Shown here: in pieces, positions 8,875 through 19,274 of the stretch
How the letters are laid out: each line of letters opens with the position of its first letter
Position numbering within the stretch: the stretch's first letter is position 1
DNA from: Sphingobacteriales bacterium
GTDB taxonomy: Bacteria > Bacteroidota > Bacteroidia > Chitinophagales > UBA2359
DNA: 64,000 bases
Direction of reading: 5' to 3'
NCBI GenBank assembly: GCA_016711295.1
Contig: JADJTE010000001.1
Location: 496,001 to 560,000 of the forward strand
Notes under the pieces: generated by a model
Database searches by the model: none
What the model was told of the DNA's origin: nothing
Seen by the model: the letters and a program-made list of their open reading frames with translations, nothing else
Program-made: the position numbers and the translations under genes

Positions 8875-10369
8875 GGCTATTTTTTGGCTTACCCATGCTC
8901 CAAAGTCGAAATAGGCATTCAAAACGTGTTTTTGCAGGGGTTCGCCTTGTAAGTCGCCTATTTGTTGTTGTAATTGGAGCAAGCAGGCTATGTGCTCGTG
9001 TCGGTTGGCGGCTTTAAGCGTTTGCCTAAAAAAATGCAGCATAATTTGTTCTAATTCGTAGAGTCTATCTTGGCTTTTGAGTTGGTTTTGGGTATTGCGC
9101 AGCGCGTAAGCCAAGTGTTCGCTGTTGCCCAATTCATAGTGGCACAACAAATAATATATTTTCATGAATGCCGTCAGGTCGGGCGACAAATTATTGTCTA
9201 ATTCGGTTTGGTATCGCTGTATCCAATCTAATGCTTGGTCGAACTGACGGGTTTTGAGCCAAAACGCCACTATCGAACCGTAGGTTGTGACGCGGCGGCG
9301 GGCATTTAGGTGGGCTTGTTGTGCCTGCCCGCCTTGCTCGCTATATTCGCGGATTAAAATTTCGCCTTGTGTTTTATTATGCGTATAATCGGCGTAGCGG
9401 ATAGCCATGCCATAATACCGCTCAAATTTCATAGCAATTGTGGTGGGCGTATTGGCAGGTAAGGTTCGTAAGCATTGCAAATAATGGTCGAACTGCGCGA
9501 AGCGGTCGAGTTGGAAACAAAACGTCAGGTAATTGACCAATACCGCCATATAGGTAGCCGCCGATTTGACATTGCCAAAAGGCAATTGCTCCATAATGCC
9601 GAGTAGTGCCTCTAATTGCGCCATAGCTGCCTCGCTATGGTCGAGCCAATAATGAAGCATAAACACGGTATTGTGGTAATGTGCCTTAGCACTCAACGAC
9701 AAGGCTTGGTCGGGCGATGCCAATAGGGGGTTGTTGGAGCAGAGCTTCTATGCGTTGCACCTCTGCGTCGTTGCGTAGGGCGCGGTTTTGGCTCTGTTGT
9801 TGGGTAGCAATGATGTTTAGGTTGATAATATCGGCGATATTTTGGTGTAGGCGCAGCATGGTCTGGGTTTCGGTATAGAGTTGCTCCCAGAACCGCAAGC
9901 GCTCTTCGCCGATATACCATTCTACTTGGCGGTATTTAAGGTAGTTGATGTCGGCTACTTTCAAAAACAACTCTTCTTGTAGTGCCAAACGGCGTGCTTT
10001 GTCCAAAAATTTATTGCCTAAGTCGGGCAATTGTTTATCGAAGCAAATTTGGGCATTTTCGATATATTCGTTAATGTCGGCTAAGGCGTTGTGGCTACCC
10101 TCGCGGTAGCTGCGTAGGGCTTTTAGCAAAGCGGTCATCAAATATCCTTTCGATACGGATAGATTTTTGACCATTTTTCTACCTTTAAATTTTGCCGCTA
10201 TACGCACCTCGTCATATTCGCCCGAAGAGCTTTGTTCGTCAATGGCATCAAATAAGAGCAGATAATTATTGTCGCCCTTGTTGGTAGAATAGCGTTGGGC
10301 GAATTTTTTGAAATATCCCTTTTCGGCTTTGGTCAGCGATTTGACCAATAAAAAAAGTTCATGGCTCAT
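8857..10369 (-). CDS. Helical repeat protein, Bacteroidota family, paralogue of 20322-21853 (one frameshift)
   Basis: The start at 10369 gives MSHELFLLVKSLTKAEKGYFKKFAQ; upstream in-frame sequence lacks family character. The opening 'SLTKAEKGYFKKFA...YLLLFDAID' and the pattern of amphipathic helices that follows (TPR-like) are shared with the gene at 20.3 kb. The first frame runs out near 9686, while the second begins at PLLASPDQALSLSAKAHYHNT. The join falls in a ccccc run at about 9725-9729, where removing one C restores one frame of about 500 residues. Function is unknown. Such proteins occur in multiple copies in related genomes. There is no signal peptide or membrane segment. Confidence 0.7.
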
Positions 10370-10608
10370 GATAAAACAAGATGGGCTTGGGCAAAGAGCG
10401 TGCAATAGGTAGCAATTTGTCGGTCGAAGAATGGGTTTGAACGGGGCAAATGGCAATAAATGTTCGGAATATATTTGTCGCTATCTCAAAAGGCGACTTC
10501 TTAGGCAACTATGACTATATGCGCATATAAGTGTCTTATTGTCAGCGTTTTACACACCGAAAAAAAATCTCTATTGATGTTCAACTTCTTAGAATAACAC
10601 ATTTTTTG

Positions 10609-10641
10609 TTTGCATGGAGGGGCTGTGGCGGTGTATTTTTG
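10609..10641 (+). promoter_or_regulatory. Bacteroidota-type promoter upstream of the beta-helix gene
   Basis: tttg at 10609-10612 and TATTTTTG at 10634-10641 separated by 21 bp, about 90 nt before the ATG at 10730. The rest of the 10370-10729 gap shows no further feature. Confidence 0.5.
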
Positions 10642-10729
10642 TCGCATCAATACCCCCTACCTGCTCAATGGTGCTTGTAGCTGAGGGCATTGGGGCAAAA
10701 ACAATTAGCTAACATAAAAAGTACATCAA

Positions 10730-12189
10730 CATGATTTTCCAATTTTCTATCCGCACAATCCTACTCTGCACGCTTTGTGCCCTTACTGCTTTTGACCTGA
10801 ACGCCCAATTTGGCAAATTGCTGAAAGAAGCAGACAAGGTAAAAAAGATGCTAATAATGTGGTCAAAGATGTGAAAAAAACTACGAACGGCAGTCATTCA
10901 AATAGTAGTACGCGCAGTACAGGCAGCAGTTCTACTACTAATGCCTCGAACACTAAGCCCGACGCAGGTGGTCGCGATTGGTATGTGAGTTGTCAAAATG
11001 GGTCGGGCAAAGAAGGTACTGCCGACAAACCCGCCAAAGAAATAGCCGCTATTGCCCTACAGCTCAAAGCAGGCGACATAATACACCTCGCCGAAGGCAT
11101 TTATAGGGTAAAACGGATATGAGCAGCGACATCATCACCGTGCCAGTGAGCATCATAGGTGGTTACAGCCTTGATTTTGCCCAGCGCGACCCTTGGGGAG
11201 TACACAAAACTATCTTGAGCGGCGTGAATGGCTATATGAAAAGCGAAACAACCTCGCGTTTGGCTATCCAATGCAGCAAAACCCACAAAGAATATAGCGG
11301 CCAAATTACCATCGATGGCTTGATTATCGATAACGGCGACCGCAATTTTTATGTCACCAAAACCAAGGATAAATATATCAAACGAAAAGCATCGCCCGAA
11401 GAAGGATTTAACCCAACACCCGACTCGCCCGGTATAGAAATAGATATGGCTACGGGGGCTAACATAGTCGTGCGTAATTGTGCGTTTATCAATATTGCCG
11501 CCTCGCAGGGCGTATTAGATATACAAGTAGGCAAAAATAGCCGCGGATTAGTCGAAAACAATTTGTTTGTCAATAATACAGGCGAAGCCATATACGCCAA
11601 AACCGCTTGGCAAGCTACCGACGGACACCCTCAATATACAATAAAAAACAATACCATACTATTTACTTGGCGATACGACGAAGCCGCTTCGTATCATGGT
11701 GGCACCGCTATCAAAGCCGACGAGCGCATCTTATTGGAAGCAGAAAATAATCTATTTGCCTTTTGCGACGAAGGTGGCGTAGACAATATCAAAAAATGCA
11801 AAGCCATTACGCTGAACAATAACTTATTTACAGGCAACCAAAAGTTTGACTATCGCGAGTATAACACTGCCCTGACCGTAAGCGATATGGTTGATTATGC
11901 CGACTATGCCAAAGGAGGCGGCAACGAAACCCAAACTATCAAAATACCCGTCAGTACGGCTTGGTCGTCGGTATATATGAGCCGCGTATTGCCCAGCCGC
12001 GCCAGCATAGACGGCGGCAGCCAAACTCCTAATTCGGGCATCAATGCACTACGAAGTATGTTGGGCTTGCCCGTACAAGGCACTTCTGTGGGCGCACAAA
12101 GCGAAGTATGGCTCAACCGCATAAGCTTAGACGATGCCCTAAAAACAGGTATGCAGCCCTATAACGGGAGAGGTTGCAGCAAACCCTAA
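10730..12189 (+). CDS. Secreted right-handed beta-helix protein (two frameshifts)
   Basis: ATG 10730 gives a signal peptide (ILLCTLCALTAFDLNAQ). The frame breaks in an a-run at about 10841: one extra A restores KKDANNVVKDVKKTTNG, a Ser/Thr/Asn-rich linker. The next segment, RDWYVSCQNGSGKEGTADKP, resembles the start of DUF1565/pectate-lyase-like proteins. A second break at about 11107, where one extra G restores GIYRGKTDMSSD, leads into the main domain. That domain has repeated short strands such as IDGLIIDNGDR, IVVRNCAFIN, GLVENNLFVNNTG and YTIKNNTILF, the ladder of a parallel beta-helix. It is likely a surface or periplasmic polysaccharide-interacting protein, but catalytic residues cannot be identified. 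A hairpin terminator follows. Confidence 0.75.
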
Positions 12190-12254
12190 TTGTTTGGTCG
12201 GAACAATCGCCAAACACTAACGACAAAGTCCCCGTCATTTCACACCTCAGCTGT

Positions 12255-12280
12255 AAGGCGCGTTCTCGGACGCGCCTTTT
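12255..12280 (+). terminator. Rho-independent terminator after the beta-helix gene
   Basis: A 9-bp perfect GC-rich stem (aaggcgcgt with acgcgcctt) with a 6-nt loop, followed by tt. Confidence 0.75.
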
Positions 12281-12465
12281 GACTATATATAGCCCACTTA
12301 GATAGCTGCATATACCCTACATTTTTCAAAATATTGTTAAAACGCACCCATAAGCCGTATTAGGGCTGTTATTACGCCAAAAATACGTATCTTGCAGCCC
12401 GATTTTAGCCCTATCTCTGCTAATGGCAAATTTATCAATTTTTGCCCATACCTCCTTTACCATTT

Positions 12466-13430
12466 ATGTCCAAATTCAAATCAGACGTTGATGCCGTCGA
12501 TTCGCTCACGGCGACTTATAAACAATTGCGCAAAGAAATTGCCAAAACCATCGTAGGACAAGACGATGTGGTCAAAAAAGTATTGCTCAGTATTTTTTGC
12601 GACGGGCACTGCCTGTTGGTAGGTGTGCCCGGTTTAGCCAAGACCCTCTTGGTCAAAACTATTTCGGACGTACTGCATTTATCGTTCAAACGCATACAAT
12701 TTACGCCCGACCTCATGCCTTCCGATATTACAGGGTCTGAATTTTTAGATGAAAATCGCCGATTTACCTTCCTCAAAGGTCCCTTGTTTGCCAATATCGT
12801 ACTTGCCGACGAAATAAACCGCACGCCGCCCAAGACACAAGCCGCCCTACTCGAAGCCATGCAAGAGCGTGCCGTCACTGCCGCTGGCGACCTGCACCGC
12901 CTACCGCGCCCCTTCTTCGTCTTAGCTACCCAAAACCCCATCGAGCAAGAAGGCACATATCCGCTGCCCGAAGCCCAATTAGACCGTTTTATGTTCAATA
13001 TCAATGTGGGCTACCCGACGTTTGAAGAAGAAAAAGAAGTGGTCAAAAGCACTACATCGGGCAAAACAATTGAGATGAATAAAATGTTAGATGAAGAAGA
13101 AATTATGATGTACCAACAATTGGTGCGCCGCATACCTATCAGCGATAATGTATTGGAATATGCCGTAAGATTAGCCTCCAAAACACGCCCCAATACGGCT
13201 ATGGCTGCTCCTATTGCCAACAATTATTTGTCGTGGGGCGCAGGTCCGAGGGCATCACAGTTTTTGGTTATCGGTGCTAAATGCCACGCCATACTAAGCG
13301 GCAAATACTCGCCCGACATCGAAGACGTGCGTGCCGTAGCTATTGACGTACTGCGCCACCGCATCGTCAAAAATTATAAGGCAGAGGCCGAAGGTATTAG
13401 CCAAGAAAAATCATTGAGGGTCTGCTATAA
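12466..13430 (+). CDS. MoxR-family AAA+ ATPase (frameshift at the last codons)
   Basis: MoxR-type ATPases act as chaperones for metal-cofactor or membrane protein assembly, usually beside DUF58 and VWA genes, which are absent here. Visible are the VGQDD start of the AAA domain, Walker A GVPGLAKT (53-60), Walker B VLADEINR, the sensor ATQNPIEQEGTYPLPEAQLDRF, and the lid with SWGAGPRASQ and ALDVLRHR-like AIDVLRHRIV. The last in-frame residues run into the next gene's sequence. One extra A in gaaaaatc near 13405 restores QEKIIEGLL and a TAA at 13428-13430, the normal family end. ATG 12466 is chosen because the eight upstream in-frame residues are not family-like. Confidence 0.88.
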
Positions 13431-13465
13431 ACAACCCTATTACGGAAGCTATTATTATCCGCATT

Positions 13466-14119
13466 ATGTCGCCAAGTATTATTCATACATTTTGGCAACT
13501 CTTAGACACCGTTGCCGACCCCGAAGTGCCCGTCTTGTCCATACTCGACTTAGGCATCGTGCGGCGGGTGCGTATGGGCGATATTGTATCAGAATGGGCA
13601 GACCAACGCGAATTATTAGAACAATCCGATACTATAATTGACACTAATGCTGCCTACCAAGCCTATGCAGCTACTACACTTACCGATAAACTGCCCCTGC
13701 CTACTGCGCATTTGGTAGCCGACCACGTGCCCGCTGAACAGCAGACAAGCTCGTTCGACTTATCCGAATTGCGCTATACACCCATCGAGGTCGTTATTAC
13801 GCCTACTTATTCGGGTTGCCCAGCGGCGCACGCCATCGAAATAGCCTTGCGCCTTGCTTTGGCAGCAGCAGGGTTGCCCCATGCCCAAGTAAGCACCGTT
13901 CTGTCGCCGCCTTGGACGAGCGATTGGCTCACCCAGCGCGGACACAACCGCCTACGCGCCTACGGGATAGCTCCGCCCAACCACGCGGGCAAAGTGCAGT
14001 GTCCGATTTGCGGGTCAGAACGCTCCGAACTACTGAGTCAATTCGGCTCGACTGCCTGCAAATCGCTCTATCGCTGCCAAGACTGTTTAGAGCCATTCGA
14101 TTATTTCAAATGCCACTAA
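13466..14119 (+). CDS. paaD: PaaD-like protein, orphan, with central insertion
   Basis: PaaD (PaaJ) matures the phenylacetyl-CoA epoxidase PaaABCE and belongs to the MIP18 (DUF59) family with a C-terminal zinc-binding region. Residues 10-37 (LLDTVADPEVPVLSILDLGI) and 107-130 (PIEVVITPTYSGCPA) match the two halves of the family core. Between them lies an unusual insertion of about 65 residues, where other members have fewer than ten. The C-terminus has Cys179, Cys182, Cys198, Cys204, Cys207 and Cys216 (CPIC, CQDC, FKC), intact to the last codon. No paaABC or paaE genes are in the window. The stop codon is the first three bases of the left end of an insertion sequence. Confidence 0.8.
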   Translation: MSPSIIHTFWQLLDTVADPEVPVLSILDLGIVRRVRMGDIVSEWADQRELLEQSDTIIDTNAAYQAYAATTLTDKLPLPTAHLVADHVPAEQQTSSFDLSELRYTPIEVVITPTYSGCPAAHAIEIALRLALAAAGLPHAQVSTVLSPPWTSDWLTQRGHNRLRAYGIAPPNHAGKVQCPICGSERSELLSQFGSTACKSLYRCQDCLEPFDYFKCH

Positions 14120-15857
14120 TTAGAGCGTACTGAAAAAGCCAATCGCTATTATAATTTATTGATATTCAGTGAATTATGACAAAAAAATGGGTTAAAATAG
14201 TAGGAAAACTACTCATAAAATCGTACCTTTACGTCTAAAACCGTGCAGTTTTTTCGTCATGATAAAAAGACCTTACCTAAATTCCCAGTTTTGACGTTTG
14301 GGTTGCCTTTTGAGGGCAGTTTAGATTCGAGTAATCGTTGGTTCAGTTGGCAGGCTCATTTCCCTGGGAAGCCATTGAGACAGCCTATCTTAGTAAGATG
14401 TGCGCCGACAATGGTCGCCCGTCGCTCCGCTCGCTTAGTGCTGGGTGCGTTGATAATCAAACACTATCTCAATATTTCGGATGCCGAGACCATTTTGCAA
14501 ATTCAAGAGACCCCTATCTTAATTTTGTTGGGCTTGAAGTTTTCAAAAAGCCCCCATATTCGACCCGTCGCTCTTTGTAGCCATCCGCACCTTGAGGCGG
14601 CGACGGTATAGCTGCCAGAAAAGCAATAGCGCAATCGGTGCGTAGCTACCTTGATAGCCAAGTGCCAGCCAAAGGTAGCCCGGCTACTTCGGACGATCCC
14701 ACGGAGCAAGACCCACCAATAGCAGACAAGCGTGCAAACGCCACATCAGCGCAAGACGAAACGGAGCAAGACACCACCACCCAAACCGAGTCCCAAGTCA
14801 CTCATCGCGGGCATTTAAAAATAGATGCGACCGTAGCCCCTCAAAAATAAAGTTTCCAACCGACCTTGATTTGCTCAATGAAGCTCGAAAAAAGACAGAT
14901 AATTATATTGATTTGCTCTGCGCTCAATTGAATTTACCGCGCCAAAACTTCCGAACCTACCGTCGGATAGCCTATAAAATTATCTAAACATCGCCAAAAA
15001 GAAAAAGAAAAAAAAGAAAGAGTTGCAAGTAGGTATCCGACAACAATTGGGCTATTTGAAACGTAACTTACTGTTTGTCAAGGCTTTAATCGAACAAGTT
15101 CGCAGCAATGAACCCCAAGCAACATTAAAAGGATGGCGTAAAAGGAACTAAAAGAATATGAAACGATACAAAAACTGTATGACACAAAGAAAATGTATGA
15201 CAACCAAAAAGAGAACTTGTGAAAACCGCATCGTATCTATCTCCCGCCTATTGCGTCCGATTGTGCGAGGCAAACAACATGTAAGCACAGAGTTTGGAGC
15301 GAAAATCGGCATCGCCACCGTAGATGGCATCACCACCATAGATAACTTTTCGTGGGAAGCCTATAACGAAAATCAAGACCTTGAAACACACATCAATCGT
15401 TATAAAGAACTATATGGTGTATTGCCCGAAAGCGTCAATGCTGACCGAATATACCTTACACAGAAAAATCGCGCACTCGCCAAACAACTCGGCTTTCGGC
15501 TCATCGGCAAGCCACTCGGTCGCCCCAAAAAGAAGACCAAACTGCCAAAGCAAAACGAATTGCCCAAGTTGAACGAAACCAACGCAATATCGTAGAGGGG
15601 CAAAATCGGGCAAACCAAAAACCGCTACGGCTTAGACCGTATTGCAGCAAAATCCAATGAAACAACCCGTGTTTGGGTTACTTGCTGTATCATAGCCACG
15701 AACATTGCTCATGGCTCAAAGCACTGTCTTTGTGCCCATTCAAAATATGGTACTATATCCGAAATTATTTCTCCTATTACATCATATTTACAAATAACAC
15801 TTTCTTTAATATTCAAAAATATATAAAAGCACCTGCTTTTTAAGCACACTCTAATTA
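14117..15857 (+). mobile_element. Insertion sequence of the IS5/IS1182 group with 23-bp terminal repeats
   Basis: Terminal inverted repeats occupy 14117-14139 and 15835-15857 and agree at 20 of 23 positions (outer ends taattagag and ctctaatta). The 1741-bp element carries one transposase frame on the plus strand in several pieces. No unambiguous target duplication is seen next to these ends. The left end overlaps the paaD stop codon, and the right end lies 7 bp before the next gene's ATG, so insertion may have replaced that gene's promoter. Confidence 0.8.
14243..15843 (+). pseudogene. DDE transposase, IS5/IS1182 group, multiple frameshifts
   Basis: The pieces in order are: an opening with SLDSSNRW then VQLAGSFPWEAIETAYL (a DUF772-type N-terminus), LVLGALIIKHYLNISDAET and PYLNFVGLEVF. 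Then come a central K/T/Q-rich part ending HRGHLKIDATVAP, YPTDLDLLNEARKKTDNYID, and the catalytic C-terminal part with NRIVSISRLLRPIVRGK, EFGAKIG, ESVNADRIYLT and GKPLGRPKKK. The last is NRYGLDRIAAKSNETTRVWV to a TAA at 15841-15843. At least five frame changes separate these. I start at GTG 14243 because it precedes the first homologous segment. The element may be inactive, or the shifts may be consensus errors as elsewhere. Confidence 0.75.
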
Positions 15858-15864
15858 CGATTTT

Positions 15865-16122
15865 ATGACAAAACGCACCTGTTTTTTATCTGTGTTCGTA
15901 CTTCTATTAGTAGCTGTGCTGCTATGCTGCCCCGAAACAGCGGCTTGGGCACAATGCCCGATGTGTAAGGCTGCCGCTGAATCGAACTTGAAAGAAGGCG
16001 GCAAACACGCCTTGGGTCTTAACAGCGGTATATTATATTTGTTAGTGACACCCTACCTTATTGCTTTATATCTTGGCTATAAATGGTGGAAAAACAACCG
16101 CCAAGTAGAAGCCCAGCAATAA
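15865..16122 (+). CDS. Small membrane protein with CPMC motif
   Basis: An 85-residue protein with a signal-peptide-like hydrophobic start (residues 8-30), then CPMCKAAAESNLKEGGKHALGLN, a second hydrophobic segment (about 53-72, GILYLLVTPYLIALYLGY) and a basic tail. The CPMC...E(S)N...GLN.GILYL pattern is shared by short Bacteroidota proteins of unknown function that I recognise only as conserved. The CPMC pair could bind metal or be redox active, facing the periplasm if the first segment is cleaved. Only 7 bp separate its ATG from the IS right end, so its transcription probably depends on the IS or on read-through. Confidence 0.75.
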   Translation: MTKRTCFLSVFVLLLVAVLLCCPETAAWAQCPMCKAAAESNLKEGGKHALGLNSGILYLLVTPYLIALYLGYKWWKNNRQVEAQQ

Positions 16123-16190
16123 TCATACGGTGGATAGTGCCTAATCCGCGTGGTATCTACTAAGCGCGATTTGCTTTTTATATTCCCGAT

Positions 16191-18362
16191 CTACCCCATT
16201 TTGACGACCAACAGAGAAGTGTCGTCTTTAAAATTGCTGCCATAGGTAAACGCTTTAAAGTCGGCATAGATATGCTGTACGATTTGATTAGCGGATAGCT
16301 GGTGGTATTCGGCAAGGCATTTTTTCAGGCGTTCGTAGCCATATTGCTCTTCGCTGTCTTGGGGTCTGCCTTCTACCAAGCCGTCGGTATAGAGTAGCAA
16401 TACATCGCCCGCCGCTAAGTTTATTTGTTGGCTTTCGACAAAATCGGCAAAGCTATCGTTGCGAATAACGCCCAAGCCCGTTCCTTTTCCCATATACAGT
16501 GGCGAATGGTGTGTAGCAGCACAATAGCGCACCATAGGGCAATGCCCTGCACGGCTATACGTAGCGGTATTAGCGTCTAAATCGAGCAATAAATAGGCGA
16601 TGGTGATATAATGTTTTCGGTCGAGGCACTTGGCTACGGCGTGGTTAGCTTGCTGCATGAACGTAGTGGCATCTAAGTCGAACTGCATGAGGGTTTGAAA
16701 CATACCTTTCATCTGCGCCATATAAAAAGCTGCTGACGCGCCCTTGCCCGACACGTCGCCGACGACTAAGGCAATTCGGTTGCCCAATCGGGCATAGTCG
16801 TAATAATCGCCGCCCACTTCTACGGCGGGTTCGGTAAAAGCAGCTATTTGGCAGTGCGGTAGGTCGGGAAATTGCAGTGGCATGAGGGCTTGCTGCACGC
16901 GGCTGGCGATTTCCCATTCGCGTTTGTAGCGAGCGGTTTGCACGGTTTCGGATACTAACTGCCAATGTTCGAGCGATAACTGGGCTTGTGCTACATAACT
17001 TTTGGCGAGTTCTATCATAGCGTTGTTATAGCCGTCCGAAAACGATTTGCACAAGCATACCACACCCGCCATACGCTGTGTTACGGACGAATAAACGGGC
17101 AATATCAACATTGATTTGACGGCTGTATCGTCTTTGTTATAAACTACTTCGCGGGTCAGATAGGGAAAATAATAATCATATCGCAAGCGTTTGCCTATTA
17201 TCCCGCTCACTACGCGCATAGGCGCACTCACACTGCTGCCCATAGGCGCGGGCGCGGGTTCGGTAGGCGGGAGTGCGGCTCGCCGAGACGGTTCGTCGGG
17301 CAGCACAAACGGCACGTTGGGTTTGATGAGGTCTTTAAAATTTGATTTGACGCGCAAAAAGCCAATTTGCTCGCTGCTGAGTCGGTGGGCAGTGATGCGC
17401 TCTGTGCCATCAGAGGCATATTCGAGCAGCCAACCTGCGTCGCTGTCGGTGCTGCTGAGGCAAGTTGTAAAAAGTCGTTGGAGCAGTTCTTGGGCATTTA
17501 TCTTGTCTTGCGTAGAGCGGCTGAGTACTTGGAAACGCTCTATTTCATCGCGTTGTTCGGCAATAAATGAGGCTACGGGCATTCCGAATACTAAGGCTAA
17601 AAACGACAACAAGCCGTAGCTCCATACCGCAAACATGAGCAAATATAAAAATAGGTTGTCGCGAGGCAGGAGTGCAGCATAGAGCGTATGCAGCGTGATA
17701 TGCGTATTGGGTTCAGTAGATAGAAACGCCCCGATGAGGATAGAACTCAATATCGTAAGTAAGCCCAAATAAACCAAAGCCTGCCATTTTTCGGTCTTGT
17801 CTAATACTGCCACCCAACGCAATTGTAGCAATAAGGGCAGCCATACCAAAATACCTAAGCCTAATAAGGCTGTAATGACAAAAGGCAGCCAAGTAGCCGT
17901 AAATATTTGCGAAAAGGCATAGACTGACAATAAAGGATTGAACAAACGCCATACGCGATAGGCTATCTTGCGTTTTTGGCTAAGTATAAATTGTCCAAAT
18001 ACCGAAAACGTCCATAAAAAATACAACAGCGTGCTATATGCTGCTGCTATATCGAGCAGCCCGCCCAATGCGCTGGTGGGTGGGGTAGTACCGTCAAACT
18101 GATTTCCTATTGACAGCAATAAGGCAAGGATACCGAGGGCGCAGAGGGGCACAAATGTACGCCCTAAGTGAGAAGAAAACCAACGCCGCGCGTAGTGGGT
18201 GCAAAACCATAGATGTAGCACTAAGGCTATTATTATCCAGAGTGTTACTACTACCTTGTTCCAATCGCCTGGGAAAAGCTCGTTGCCTACGCTTATGGCA
18301 GCCAAACCATAGCATATCAAGCCTATCAAGCCCACTGATGTATAAAACGAGGGCACGGTCAT
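16191..18362 (-). CDS. Membrane-bound PP2C/SpoIIE serine phosphatase with GAF-like domain
   Basis: A 723-residue protein in three parts. Residues 1-290 hold about seven or eight hydrophobic segments. Residues 300-470 look like a GAF-type sensory domain (KINAQELLQRLF, then LPVYSSVTQRMAGVVCLC). Residues 500-723 form the SpoIIE/RsbU phosphatase, with AFTEPAVEVGGDYYDY, VVGDVSGKGASAAFYMA, the LLLYTDGLVEG block and the final DDTSLLVV. The Asp residues of VGGDYYD, GDVSG, TDG and DDTS are the metal ligands of PP2C-type enzymes. Bacteroidota often use such proteins as input to partner-switching (anti-sigma/anti-anti-sigma) control, though no partner gene is seen nearby. The gene is 57 bp downstream of the next minus-strand gene. 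Confidence 0.9.
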   Translation of the reverse strand: MTVPSFYTSVGLIGLICYGLAAISVGNELFPGDWNKVVVTLWIIIALVLHLWFCTHYARRWFSSHLGRTFVPLCALGILALLLSIGNQFDGTTPPTSALGGLLDIAAAYSTLLYFLWTFSVFGQFILSQKRKIAYRVWRLFNPLLSVYAFSQIFTATWLPFVITALLGLGILVWLPLLLQLRWVAVLDKTEKWQALVYLGLLTILSSILIGAFLSTEPNTHITLHTLYAALLPRDNLFLYLLMFAVWSYGLLSFLALVFGMPVASFIAEQRDEIERFQVLSRSTQDKINAQELLQRLFTTCLSSTDSDAGWLLEYASDGTERITAHRLSSEQIGFLRVKSNFKDLIKPNVPFVLPDEPSRRAALPPTEPAPAPMGSSVSAPMRVVSGIIGKRLRYDYYFPYLTREVVYNKDDTAVKSMLILPVYSSVTQRMAGVVCLCKSFSDGYNNAMIELAKSYVAQAQLSLEHWQLVSETVQTARYKREWEIASRVQQALMPLQFPDLPHCQIAAFTEPAVEVGGDYYDYARLGNRIALVVGDVSGKGASAAFYMAQMKGMFQTLMQFDLDATTFMQQANHAVAKCLDRKHYITIAYLLLDLDANTATYSRAGHCPMVRYCAATHHSPLYMGKGTGLGVIRNDSFADFVESQQINLAAGDVLLLYTDGLVEGRPQDSEEQYGYERLKKCLAEYHQLSANQIVQHIYADFKAFTYGSNFKDDTSLLVVKMG

Positions 18363-18419
18363 ACCCCTTATAGGTAGTTAAAGTGTGTAAAAGTTAGGGT
18401 TGGACGCGGCACACTTGCG

Positions 18420-19145
18420 TTATTGTATGATTTCTTCTATCTCGGTTTTGCCGATGCTACCTTTTCCAGAGGGTTTGCCTTCGGCATCTAAGGGGATTTC
18501 GCATTGTACGGATACCCTGCGCCCTTTTTCTTGTTTGCTCAATGCTTCTATTTGATAGACATAGGTTATTTTATAGACATTGCCATCGGTGCGCTCTTTG
18601 CTATCGACCAATTCGAGGTTTTGCGATAGCATATCGATGTCGCTGTTAAAACGGCGCAAACTTTTGAGTGCGCTTTGGCGTGCCTCGGCTTCTAATTCGG
18701 CATGGGCGGTTTGTATCGATTCAGCGTTGGTACAGGTATTGAGCTGCGCCTCCAAGCCTTTTTTAATTTTTTCGTATTTGGAGGTCAAATTGCGGCTTTC
18801 GTCCAAGTCGGGGCGTTCCCACCTAATTTTGGCTATCAAATTGCGGGCTTCTTCGCATTGGCGTTGGCGCAACATTTTTTCTATGTCTATAACGCGCCGA
18901 TTTAGTTGCTCGATATTTTCGCGAATGGCAGCCCCTGCCGCTATCGAAGTGGGGTCGGCGGTGGGCGAGCTGATAGTTTGCGCAGGAGGGGTAGGCAATT
19001 GGTCTACAACCGATGGCTCGTCTTTTTTGTTGCGGTAGCCGTCCAATAAGAATTGGTAGCTGGCAAGGATCAAGCCCGCAACAACACTCACTAATATGGG
19101 AATGAGGATCTCTTTTCTGATATTCGAACCTGATTCGTTAGACAT
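18420..19145 (-). CDS. Membrane-anchored coiled-coil protein of unknown function
   Basis: A 241-residue protein with one transmembrane segment near the N-terminus (about 12-31, ILIPILVSVVAGLILASYQF), then a Pro/Thr/Ser-rich linker (PSVVDQLPTPPAQTISSPTA), a charged coiled-coil stretch (about 75-165), and a small C-terminal domain of beta character (NVYKITYVYQIEAL, VSVQCEIPLD). The basic residues before the membrane segment suggest the C-terminal part is outside the cytoplasm only if a loop flips; topology is uncertain. I do not recognise a family. It is upstream of and in the same orientation as the phosphatase, and may be cotranscribed with it. Confidence 0.6.
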   Translation of the reverse strand: MSNESGSNIRKEILIPILVSVVAGLILASYQFLLDGYRNKKDEPSVVDQLPTPPAQTISSPTADPTSIAAGAAIRENIEQLNRRVIDIEKMLRQRQCEEARNLIAKIRWERPDLDESRNLTSKYEKIKKGLEAQLNTCTNAESIQTAHAELEAEARQSALKSLRRFNSDIDMLSQNLELVDSKERTDGNVYKITYVYQIEALSKQEKGRRVSVQCEIPLDAEGKPSGKGSIGKTEIEEIIQ

Positions 19146-19274
19146 ACGTTACATAGTGTTTGATTGGGTGATAGAATAATATTTTGGGGTAGTAATGCTG
19201 CTGTCCAAGCCTGTTTTTGGGTATTACGGCTGATTTGTGAGAAGTGCGTTTTGCGAGTCGTTTTCTTTATCGTA

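Noticed and set aside
12442..13641. A 399-residue MoxR frame that runs into the PaaD gene
   Set aside because: The last part is out-of-frame reading of the PaaD coding region; one missing A near 13405 explains it and restores the normal MoxR end at 13430.
14638..14850. A separate 70-residue Thr/Gln-rich protein
   Set aside because: It is the middle of the frameshifted transposase (linker ending HRGHLKIDATVAP).
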